A stretch of DNA of 24,401 nt from a virus, in the IMG/VR virus record IMGVR_UViG_3300044633_001437, positions 1-24,401 of that record; one strand, given 5' to 3'. The position numbers and the translations under genes were made by a program. The stretch's first letter is position 1; each line of letters begins with the position of its first letter. Positions 16,423 through 24,401 of the stretch are shown here, one piece after another. Below the pieces are notes generated by a model. The model saw only the letters and a list, made by a program, of their open reading frames with translations, was not told the origin of the DNA and ran no database searches.

Positions 16423-19400
16423 ATTACAAGGAGATAACAGTGGTAATATTTTAGTAGAATTTGATTATCAAAACATTGTTGTTGTTGACCCAAATAAAAC
16501 TATAGATACACTTAATAATATTAAAGAAAGGTTAGTTGACCATGAAAATTTGGTTATGTATGTTAATCTTGAGGCCGAAGTAGTTCAAAGAACAAAATTA
16601 TCAATTGGAGGTGCTCCCAATGATACCACTCAAACAATATCGGTTGCAAAAATTAATTTTTTACGACCAACTGAGGAAACTTCTTTAACGACAGGTTATT
16701 ATGATGAGTTAACGGGTAACAATTCTAGAAATGGTACAGGGGATAATCAAATACAAGAAGAAATAATAAGACCACCGAACGGACAGAATCCGTATCTTAA
16801 AACATCCGTCGCAAGTCCCGGAGGTAAACCTATTGATAATGGGTTGTTAGGTATAACTAGTATTAGTATCAAAACAAATACTTCATTTGTCCCTACGGTT
16901 AGTATGACACTTGAAGATGTTCAGGGAAGGGCCTTATTCCAACTTGGAGACAATTCACCATATTCCGCTTTTTTTAACTTACCATATTGCCCATTTTACT
17001 TAACACTTAAAGGTTATTATGGACAAGCGGTTAGATACCAATTAAATCTTAGAACATTTAACGCCAGATTTAATACCTTTAGTGGTAATTACACAATTGA
17101 ATTAGATTTTGTTGGATATAAGTTTAATATATTAAATGAGATATCGATGGGTAGTTTATTTGCTACACCTCATATGTATAGTAGAACTTTTGATATTTCA
17201 AAATCACCGACATCTCCTGAGGGAGGTTCTAATAAAAATATCGAATCACAATCTAAAAGTGATGTAGTATCAAAAGAATCTTCTATATCAACTAATAATA
17301 CCGTAACACAACTTGTGTCAGAAAAAGGATACCAAAAAATTGTTGAGGTTTATAGTGAATACAAATCGAAAGGTTTAATTAGTCCAGATTTTCCGGAATT
17401 GACATTAGCTCAATTAATGAATAAATTACAAGAGTTTGAACGAACTATTCAAAACTCATATCCACCTGTATTAATAGAGCCTTTAACTAATATTAGGACT
17501 TATAAGGAAACATTAACCAACTACTTTAAACGAATTTATTCGGATAATCAATCTTGGTTTAACAAATACATGAACCCAAAACCAATAAAATTGAAGGGAA
17601 CGGGAGAGGAAGTTTATATTTTTAAACAAGAGTATGTTAACAATCCTACTATAAAACAAGAAGCAAATACCTTACTTGAAGGATTGGTTAATGAATTTAA
17701 TAAGTTATTAGCTGCCAACCCAACTTTAGGTAAAGGTAGTACAACGCCAATAAAAAATAGTATAATATATGATACTTTTAAGAAACAAATTTCATTAAGT
17801 GATGTTGATTTAACACAAACAACAATTTCACAAACAGGGATTTTACTACCAACACAGGCAAACATTACCTCAACTGAAACGCTAATTTATGACCAAATTA
17901 AACCTACTACAGAAAAAAATAGTTCTGACACTAGAGGACAAACAAATAATGCAAACATTGTTTTACCCCCCGTTTATGTTTTTAGTGAATTCCAAAAACT
18001 ATTATCCAAGATGGAAACAGAAACTAATAAGAAATTATTGGGTTATGAAACTGAAATTACTGCGGATTTAGCTAAAAAAATTGAAAGCTCTTCAATAGGG
18101 TTAGGGTTCAAACCAACTGTAAGAAATATTATTTCAGTTATTATGGCTTCTGCGGAAGGTTTTATTAGATTATTAGATGAAGTCCATACAAATGCTTGGA
18201 ATGTAAAATACCATCCTATAAGGGCGAATGTTATTTTAAATAACCCATCCTCAGCACTTGGGGTTGATAATGTCCAACATTTTAATATTTCTCAACAAGC
18301 TAAAAACCAAAATCAAGGATTGGTTAATGGTCAAGAGCCAATTTACCCATGGCCTCAATTTTTTGTTGAAACCCCTGATGATAAAAAGGGTAGGTTCCAA
18401 TTAAAATATCCCGGAGACCCAAAATATGTTGATTTAACAAACGGATGGTTGTACGAGGTATGGCCTGAAGTTGAATTTGTTGAAGAATATATGAAAGGAC
18501 TTACCCAAAAATTTTCTCAACCCGTAACTCAACCTTCAATTGATAGTCAAAACACTACAAATATAATTAATTTTAATGCGATTGAATATCCTTCCGAAGG
18601 TATTGCTTATGTTAATAAAGTTGAATTAAAGTTTTTTTATGAAATATGGGAAAGACAGTTTCTAACCTCACATTACTCTAATTTTATTAGAGGTAATAGT
18701 AATCAAATTGACCAACTGTCAAAGTTAATTTTTAATGCTGAAACTAACAATATCAAAACAAGTTTAGGTGTTAGCTCTCCTTTCTTAACTTTAAAACTTA
18801 AGAATTATGATATAACCTCTCAAAACTATCCTAGTTTTCTACAGAATATTTCAAATCAAGGGACGGGAAGGTCTTATCAAGATTACATTAGAGATTTTTT
18901 TGTCACACCATATATTAAAACTTTAACCGAAAATTCGTTTAGTATTTTAAGTTTAAATGATTTAGGTAGAGAACCTCAAACACAAACAATTTCAGATGGT
19001 TTACTACAATTGGTGAAAAATGTAACAAACGAACCAATTATAATTGATACATACCCATTTACAGACCCGACATGGGTTTCTAATAATATGGCGAACAATG
19101 CAAATAGTTCTAAAAATTCTGTTTACAATACAACCAAAGTATTAACAGTTTTTGAAGATAGAGATGTTATTTCAAATTTTGATAGTATCTATAATTATTC
19201 TACTAACAGGCCCGTCACCAATTTTTCTTACCTTAGAGTTTCTAACCCAACAAATGAAGTGGCCACTATTGGTTTATCTGCGTTTTACGATTTAAGAAAA
19301 GACCCGACATTTTTTGTTCCAACCGAAGGATATATTAATTACTTTTCACCGAATAACTCCAAGTCAGTTGAAAATACAACATCGTTATTAAACACTCCTT

Positions 19401-22400
19401 ATTTTGTCAATTCAATACAAAATGGGGTAGACCAATGGAGAAGAAACAACCCACATCCATACACTCAAGCGGCTTATCTTTTCATTAACTCATTACCACT
19501 GGCATCATTAAAAGAAAAATATAAAACATTAGATGCTTCTGCTGATTTGGATTATATTGCATCTTGTTTCAAAAAATTCGGTGCAATACATAAAATGCCT
19601 TACGCTTGGGTTTTAAAACTTGGTTCTATATGGTATAGATATAAAACATACAAAACAACTAATGTTGATATTTTAGATTCAGCTTGGAAGAATTTTGACT
19701 ATAAAGGGAATTTTGACCCGATAGTAAGTTCAGACACTAAAACATACACCATCAATTATGATGGAGTAAAAAAAATTACATTACAAAATATTTTAAATAA
19801 TAATGTTGAAATACAAGTAGGGTTTTACCCAAAAGTAATTAACGATTTTAATGTGTTTTATAATGGGTATGATTTGTATCAAAATTATACGGATAGTGAG
19901 ATACAAAAAAGTATTGATTACGGAGTTCAAATATTTAATTTCAACGATTCAAATATACAGGTTTCAAGTGGAAACACATACCCATACCAAAATATTGAAA
20001 CATGGTCGGTCATTGTCCCTAATGGGTTAGGTGATGATACATCCACAGGTGCTGAATGTAATCCAAGTAATAACACGAGCAATCTTAAATATTATATAGT
20101 TCCTTCTTTCGGAACGCAATTTAATCAAACTAGAATTGAATGTCTTAACAATAATCAACCAATATGTGAATTCGCAAATAACAATTCAATATATAACGGT
20201 TCAATTAGAACATTATGGGCATCACCAAATTATGGTTACTTTAATAATGAACAAATAGTTAAACCACAACCGGATTCTTATTTGAATAAAATTGAAACTG
20301 GTACAACACAACAATCACCATTTAAATTATTAATTACCGACGAATACTCAAAAATTGAAGAGATTTTCTCAGTATTTGATAAAAGTATTTTAGATAAATT
20401 TGAAAAAGAATTTTTAAATTGGTCTAAACCAATTGCGAATATAGATTTAGGTCCTGAAGTAATATTACCTGTTGGTCAATCTCCTTCAGACCCAAATATA
20501 TTATTTAAAAATTTCCAATATTTGTTTAGAAATTTAATGGAAGTTAACTCAAAAACATCTTCAATAACTACCGAAGAATACTTTAACAATATTGGAGGTA
20601 CTCAATTAACAATATTTTCAACAACAATTAAATCATTCTTAGAGTATGATGTTATATTGAAATATGGTAATCCATCTCAATATAATCGAAGAGTAACGGA
20701 TTCTTATCTTGCTCAGGGAGGAGGTAATAACCCAATTGTTAGCCCAATTATATTTAATCCTTATATAAATAATAGTTTACCGTCGAAATCAAATACAACA
20801 ACAATTGCCGCATCAAAATCAACTTATCCGGATGCGTGGTTAGAGTTAGAAACAGAAGTTGGATTTTCAACAATAACAAACTTGGCCTATTCTAATAGTG
20901 GTTCGTATATAACAGATTTTTTTATTGATAATAATATTGAGTTTACAGTAAATAATGTGAAGTTATTATCGCCGATAATAAAAATGTATGCCACCCAAAA
21001 ATTGTTACAACCAACAATTAATAGTGCTCAATTTAAAGTAAAACTTCAAGAGTATTTAACAAAAAATTCTAACTTTCAAGACAATATTTTGAATTTAATT
21101 TTAAATCAAGTAAGGTTGGATTTACCAGACCAACAAGAATTACCCGAAAAAACAATTAAAAGTGTTATAGATGGTGACCAAAGTAAAATTGAAAATTGGG
21201 AGACATTTAAATCTTTAAATGATAAATGGATTGCCGGTTCTGATTATACAAGTAAAACACTATTTGAGGATTTTTTATTTTTAGATAGGGCGTCTAGAAA
21301 CATTGGAGATACAATAATTTTGGATATTTTTGATTTAAAAGATACTCTTAGTATGAATTCTTTAAATATGCAAATGAGTGTTTTTACATTCATAGGTGGT
21401 ATTTTAATTCAAAATAAATTTAATGTCATGCCATTACCATCCTATGTTAATTTCTATAATGTGCAAGATGTTTCAGGTGTAGTAACACCAAGCGGAGAAG
21501 GAAGTTTGGAATTTGGTGATAGAATGTGGGGAACATATCTTGATGTTGATTATACAAACTCAAGCCCAAAAATGGTCTGTTTTTTTGTCGGTAAACCATC
21601 AGAACATCTTGATTTACCAAAGGGTAATTCAAGGTATAGAAATGATGCTTTTGAATTAAGAAGATATTCAGATAATCCATGTATTGAAGATATTACTAAT
21701 AAAAAAGATTGGGGTATTTCAAATAAGTGTGTTGGGTTTAATGTAGACGCTGGAATTAGAAATCAAAATGTATTTAATTCAATACAAGTTTCTATGGACT
21801 CCGGAAAGGCGACATCTGAATCAATCCAGGCGCAGATAAATATGGTTGACCAAGCTTCAGGCAGAAATGTTACAACACAAAATAATGGATTATATAATTT
21901 TTATAAAAATAGAAGTTACCAATGTACGGTTCAATGTCTCGGAAATGCATTATTACAACCTACAATGTATTTCAATCTAAGAAATGTTCCAATGTTTCAT
22001 GGTCCGTATTTTATTACCGAAGTTAATCATACAATTACTCAGGGAAATTTTGAAACCACATTCACGGGGACTAGACAAAGTATATATAATTTACCTTCAA
22101 TTGATAATTACTTACAAAGTATTAATCAGAATCTGTTAACTAATGTTGAAAGTATCATCAAGAACTCTAAAGATAATATCACCGGGAAGGCAATAACAGA
22201 TGTGGACTCATCAAAACTTATTACTCAATCTGGTAATAATACTAAGGCAAATCCTAATTCATGTACTAGTAATTTATCAAGTAATTTTGTGTCTTATGGT
22301 GACGCTCAAACTTCAGTGTTAACTAGTCTTACACCGGAACAATTTGTGACTGAAATTAAAAAAGAAACAAATAATGTAAAATTACAAGTTATAATTTACT

Positions 22401-23713
22401 TGATATGTTATGTAAAAACATTTGAGTCAGGTAAATTTAATGGGTATAATAATAACTTTGCAAATATTACGCTAACCACCAATGATTACGGAGAAAGTGT
22501 TTTTTACTTTACAAAAAATAAATATTCGTGTCTTAATATCTCTAATTTAACTCCGGAAAAAACATCACAACCAATCGCAACATTCGACACAATAACCAAA
22601 TTTTTACAATTTATGATTTCAAGGTTAACACGTAATCTTGAGAGATTTACCGATGAATTCTTGGAATATGGAATTACTAATTATTATGTTTGTGAATGGC
22701 CAGTACCTACAGGAGTTTCGCAAGAATATTTCACTAACAATTTAAGTCAATATAAAAAATTAGATGAAACATTTCAGACGGCGTTTAGATCCATACCAGA
22801 TGTCAAACTACCTGTGGACGTTGCACAAAAATTAAACAAAACTAATAAAAATCAATTAAAATCAATTGAGAACACAAATAAAGGTATAACCAATTCGCCA
22901 AATAATTTAAATACAACTAGTGTTACCGTCACTTGTCCTCCCCCAACGATAAACACATTTTCACCATTAACTGGTATTAGTGGGACTATTTTAACTATTG
23001 TTGGTGATAATTTAGACCAAGTTACCGCAGTCACAATTAACAATGTGACGACAACAAATAATATAACAATTATTAATAAATTTAATATTAGTGTTATTGT
23101 TCCTTTTAGTAATACCTCGATTCCTCAACAAGACTCAATAATAGTTAGAGGATTAAAAGGTGATGGGATAAGTCTCAGCGCGTTCACATATAACCCCCAA
23201 CAATTAACGCCATCAACACCAATAACACCACCGGGATTACCACCTAATGTTAATACCCAACCTCAAATAGTTGTATTAACTGCAAATACAACAACTAATC
23301 AAACAACAGGCGGGAACACCAATATGGTAATTACTATCAACCCTGTCTCAGGTCAATGGAATATTTTACCTGAATATGTTGAATGGACATGGACCGCAAC
23401 TAAACCTGTTGTTGGGCCTAACAATACAATTGTAGATGAGAAAATTGGACAAGGGACATTTGAAAAAGAGTTTGAAAATAATGTGAGTGGAAATAGACAA
23501 AGTTTCTCAATTACCGATGTTGATATACAAGGTGCGGTTAGTGAACGAGTTAGTTATGTTATTGATGTAAATAAAAACACTAAAATTCAAAGTAAAATTA
23601 CTTTAGTTGCAGAACCTCTCGACAGAAATGTAATTTACAATGTTACCAATAATCCTAATGATGTTATTAGAGATATTTCACAAACATTCTCATTTACGGT
23701 TATAACAAGTTAA
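16412..23713 (+). CDS. Giant baseplate hub protein with lysozyme-like and IPT/TIG domains
   Basis: 2433 aa. Residues about 140-245 (SISIKTNTSFVPTVSMTLEDVQGRALFQ through YTIELDFVGYKF) and about 1700-1890 (ending GPYFITEVNHTITQ from G1864, then FETTFTGTRQ) resemble the split halves of a hub of the gp27/gpD type; the latter phrase is a common closing strand of tail hubs. Between them is about 1400 residues of Asn/Thr-rich sequence not recognised. Residues about 1950-2110 look lysozyme/glucosaminidase-like: IIYLICYVKTFESGKF with E2005 as candidate catalytic acid, YNNNFANI, and a later helix beginning at FDTITKF. Residues 2176-2261 are an IPT/TIG Ig-like domain (SPLTGISGTILTIVGDNL). A final Ig-like region ends the protein. 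T4 splits hub, lysozyme and spike into gp27 and gp5; here they seem fused. No PAAR or spike repeat seen. Confidence 0.8.
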   Translation: MAGRLQGDNSGNILVEFDYQNIVVVDPNKTIDTLNNIKERLVDHENLVMYVNLEAEVVQRTKLSIGGAPNDTTQTISVAKINFLRPTEETSLTTGYYDELTGNNSRNGTGDNQIQEEIIRPPNGQNPYLKTSVASPGGKPIDNGLLGITSISIKTNTSFVPTVSMTLEDVQGRALFQLGDNSPYSAFFNLPYCPFYLTLKGYYGQAVRYQLNLRTFNARFNTFSGNYTIELDFVGYKFNILNEISMGSLFATPHMYSRTFDISKSPTSPEGGSNKNIESQSKSDVVSKESSISTNNTVTQLVSEKGYQKIVEVYSEYKSKGLISPDFPELTLAQLMNKLQEFERTIQNSYPPVLIEPLTNIRTYKETLTNYFKRIYSDNQSWFNKYMNPKPIKLKGTGEEVYIFKQEYVNNPTIKQEANTLLEGLVNEFNKLLAANPTLGKGSTTPIKNSIIYDTFKKQISLSDVDLTQTTISQTGILLPTQANITSTETLIYDQIKPTTEKNSSDTRGQTNNANIVLPPVYVFSEFQKLLSKMETETNKKLLGYETEITADLAKKIESSSIGLGFKPTVRNIISVIMASAEGFIRLLDEVHTNAWNVKYHPIRANVILNNPSSALGVDNVQHFNISQQAKNQNQGLVNGQEPIYPWPQFFVETPDDKKGRFQLKYPGDPKYVDLTNGWLYEVWPEVEFVEEYMKGLTQKFSQPVTQPSIDSQNTTNIINFNAIEYPSEGIAYVNKVELKFFYEIWERQFLTSHYSNFIRGNSNQIDQLSKLIFNAETNNIKTSLGVSSPFLTLKLKNYDITSQNYPSFLQNISNQGTGRSYQDYIRDFFVTPYIKTLTENSFSILSLNDLGREPQTQTISDGLLQLVKNVTNEPIIIDTYPFTDPTWVSNNMANNANSSKNSVYNTTKVLTVFEDRDVISNFDSIYNYSTNRPVTNFSYLRVSNPTNEVATIGLSAFYDLRKDPTFFVPTEGYINYFSPNNSKSVENTTSLLNTPYFVNSIQNGVDQWRRNNPHPYTQAAYLFINSLPLASLKEKYKTLDASADLDYIASCFKKFGAIHKMPYAWVLKLGSIWYRYKTYKTTNVDILDSAWKNFDYKGNFDPIVSSDTKTYTINYDGVKKITLQNILNNNVEIQVGFYPKVINDFNVFYNGYDLYQNYTDSEIQKSIDYGVQIFNFNDSNIQVSSGNTYPYQNIETWSVIVPNGLGDDTSTGAECNPSNNTSNLKYYIVPSFGTQFNQTRIECLNNNQPICEFANNNSIYNGSIRTLWASPNYGYFNNEQIVKPQPDSYLNKIETGTTQQSPFKLLITDEYSKIEEIFSVFDKSILDKFEKEFLNWSKPIANIDLGPEVILPVGQSPSDPNILFKNFQYLFRNLMEVNSKTSSITTEEYFNNIGGTQLTIFSTTIKSFLEYDVILKYGNPSQYNRRVTDSYLAQGGGNNPIVSPIIFNPYINNSLPSKSNTTTIAASKSTYPDAWLELETEVGFSTITNLAYSNSGSYITDFFIDNNIEFTVNNVKLLSPIIKMYATQKLLQPTINSAQFKVKLQEYLTKNSNFQDNILNLILNQVRLDLPDQQELPEKTIKSVIDGDQSKIENWETFKSLNDKWIAGSDYTSKTLFEDFLFLDRASRNIGDTIILDIFDLKDTLSMNSLNMQMSVFTFIGGILIQNKFNVMPLPSYVNFYNVQDVSGVVTPSGEGSLEFGDRMWGTYLDVDYTNSSPKMVCFFVGKPSEHLDLPKGNSRYRNDAFELRRYSDNPCIEDITNKKDWGISNKCVGFNVDAGIRNQNVFNSIQVSMDSGKATSESIQAQINMVDQASGRNVTTQNNGLYNFYKNRSYQCTVQCLGNALLQPTMYFNLRNVPMFHGPYFITEVNHTITQGNFETTFTGTRQSIYNLPSIDNYLQSINQNLLTNVESIIKNSKDNITGKAITDVDSSKLITQSGNNTKANPNSCTSNLSSNFVSYGDAQTSVLTSLTPEQFVTEIKKETNNVKLQVIIYLICYVKTFESGKFNGYNNNFANITLTTNDYGESVFYFTKNKYSCLNISNLTPEKTSQPIATFDTITKFLQFMISRLTRNLERFTDEFLEYGITNYYVCEWPVPTGVSQEYFTNNLSQYKKLDETFQTAFRSIPDVKLPVDVAQKLNKTNKNQLKSIENTNKGITNSPNNLNTTSVTVTCPPPTINTFSPLTGISGTILTIVGDNLDQVTAVTINNVTTTNNITIINKFNISVIVPFSNTSIPQQDSIIVRGLKGDGISLSAFTYNPQQLTPSTPITPPGLPPNVNTQPQIVVLTANTTTNQTTGGNTNMVITINPVSGQWNILPEYVEWTWTATKPVVGPNNTIVDEKIGQGTFEKEFENNVSGNRQSFSITDVDIQGAVSERVSYVIDVNKNTKIQSKITLVAEPLDRNVIYNVTNNPNDVIRDISQTFSFTVITS

Positions 23714-23732
23714 CTTATTTAGTTTTGTTGTA

Positions 23733-23740
23733 TATTTATA
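23733..23740 (+). promoter_or_regulatory. Putative late-promoter box TATTTATA upstream of 23755 gene
   Basis: TATTTATATATAAAATAA lies in the 41-base gap after the hub gene, with 14 bases from the core to the ATG at 23755. Its first 14 bases equal the box upstream of the tape measure gene, a match unlikely by base composition alone, though the region is very AT-rich. Confidence 0.6.
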
Positions 23741-23754
23741 TATAAAATAATTAT

Positions 23755-23979
23755 ATGAATTTAAAAACGGCATTAGACAACTATCTTGGAAAATCAGTTA
23801 GATATTCCGAAGAAGATAACGGAGACGGAACTAAACAGGTTTGTGATTTAGATACTGGTGATTGTTATGTGGTTAGAGAAAGAGACGGACTTATCGAAAG
23901 AGCGGGACATCAAACAACTGCCAATAGAAGAGTTAGAGTTGAAACTTCAAGAGGAATTAAACAATTATTAAACGGATAA
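23755..23979 (+). CDS. Small unknown protein
   Basis: 74 aa, not recognised. It is highly charged, with an acidic middle (SEEDNGDGTKQVCDLDTGDC, two Cys six residues apart) followed by a strand-like YVVRERDGLIER and a basic C-terminal half (ANRRVRVETSRGIKQLL). Two Cys in so short a protein could bind metal or form a disulfide, but no second pair is present. It has its own promoter-like box and is four bases upstream of the next ATG, so the two are probably co-expressed late. A virion or assembly role is inferred only from position. Confidence 0.75.
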   Translation: MNLKTALDNYLGKSVRYSEEDNGDGTKQVCDLDTGDCYVVRERDGLIERAGHQTTANRRVRVETSRGIKQLLNG

Positions 23980-23983
23980 TAAA

Positions 23984-24401
23984 ATGAGTTTAGATAAAAA
24001 AATATTAGAAGAAATCCAAAGATATAAAAGTATTAATAACTATATCTCAGAACAGGATGCGATTGATGATTTAACCGCACCATTACCTGGAGCTGAAACT
24101 GCACCGGCGCTCGGAGCAGAAACAACACCACCGGCACCCGAAGCGGAAGTAACACCCGAACCAATCGATGTTGAAACTGACCCTGATGTTGAAAAAATTG
24201 ATAATGAAGGAAAATCTGAAGAGAACAAAGAGGACTCCTCTGGTACTGAAGAACTTGATATTACCGAATTGGTTGACGCTCAAAAAAATATCCAAACCAA
24301 ACAAGACGATTATTTCGAAAACCTATTCAATCAATTAAATACCTTGGAACAAAAACTAGGTGAGATGGATACCATTATGACTAAACTTAATTCACTTGAA
24401 A
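23984..24401 (+). CDS. Acidic Pro/Ala-rich protein, N-terminal part (cut by window edge)
   Basis: At least 139 codons, running off the right edge. Residues 1-30 form a helix (MSLDKKILEEIQRYKSINNY). Residues about 31-90 are low-complexity, rich in Pro, Ala, Glu and Thr (PLPGAETAPALGAETTPPAP), probably a disordered linker. From about 95 a Gln/Leu/Lys-rich heptad-like stretch (NLFNQLNTLEQKLGEMDTIM) suggests a coiled coil. This helix-linker-coiled-coil plan is common in phage virion accessory or scaffold-like proteins, but no family is recognised. It follows the 74-aa gene by four bases with no Shine-Dalgarno. The linker raises the local GC content above that of the neighbours. Confidence 0.8.
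   Translation, partial: MSLDKKILEEIQRYKSINNYISEQDAIDDLTAPLPGAETAPALGAETTPPAPEAEVTPEPIDVETDPDVEKIDNEGKSEENKEDSSGTEELDITELVDAQKNIQTKQDDYFENLFNQLNTLEQKLGEMDTIMTKLNSLE

Noticed and set aside
23705-23732. Possible terminator after the hub gene (AACAAGTTAACTT...TTTTGTT)
   Set aside because: Only about five good pairs and no T-run after it.
1-24401. tRNA genes, CRISPR array, insertion sequence, integrase or att site
   Set aside because: Looked for and none seen; coding is nearly continuous and no cloverleaf, spaced direct repeats or transposase motif was found by eye.

Overview
The window is about 24 kb of an AT-rich genome of a contractile-tailed (myovirus-type) bacteriophage with a T4-like gene plan. 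Sheath, tube, a tail-chaperone-like gene, tape measure and giant baseplate proteins follow one another on the + strand. The closest recognisable relatives are T4 gp18 (sheath), gp19 (tube), gp26-type chaperone, gp29-like tape measure and gp53 (LysM-like wedge). Several proteins are much larger than in T4: sheath 1072 aa, then baseplate proteins of 1666 and 2433 aa. This suggests a distant T4 relative. Almost no gene has a purine-rich Shine-Dalgarno sequence; starts are preceded by A/T-rich DNA. That style, plus the IPT/TIG and OmpA-like modules, fits a Bacteroidota host, but this is inference.

Layout. 1-927 (-): N-terminal part of an SNF2-type DEAH helicase that runs off the left edge. 983-3243 (+): four closely packed genes, read as neck/tail-completion genes (two small related unknowns, a possible connector protein, a possible gp15-like tail terminator). 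3240-3401 (-): a small ribbon-helix-helix-like protein, convergent with the previous gene. 3522-6740: sheath. 6782-7621: a HAD-superfamily phosphatase-like protein. 7719-8207: tail tube. 8292-9174: tail assembly chaperone whose C-terminal part lies in the +1 frame, so it needs a ribosomal frameshift. 9218-11047: tape measure. 11099-23713: three overlapping baseplate genes. 23755-24401: a small unknown and the start of an acidic Pro/Ala-rich protein.

A recurring box, TATTTAT[A/C], usually followed by TATAAA-like sequence, lies upstream of seven genes (983, RHH on -, sheath, tube, tape measure, 1666-aa gene, 23755). It is absent from the short gaps inside tight gene clusters, and looks like a late promoter that divides the window into transcription units. 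Three hairpins (6757-6776, 8249-8287, 9163-9191) sit at the sheath, tube and chaperone boundaries. They may tune the ratio of high-copy sheath/tube to low-copy downstream products.

The most interesting signals are: the +1 (or -2) frameshift in the chaperone gene; three consecutive baseplate proteins that each carry a possible cell-wall module (OmpA-like, LysM-like, lysozyme-like plus IPT/TIG); and a phosphatase-like gene lodged between sheath and tube. No tRNA, CRISPR array, insertion sequence or integrase was seen. No gene-free stretch exceeds 300 bases.
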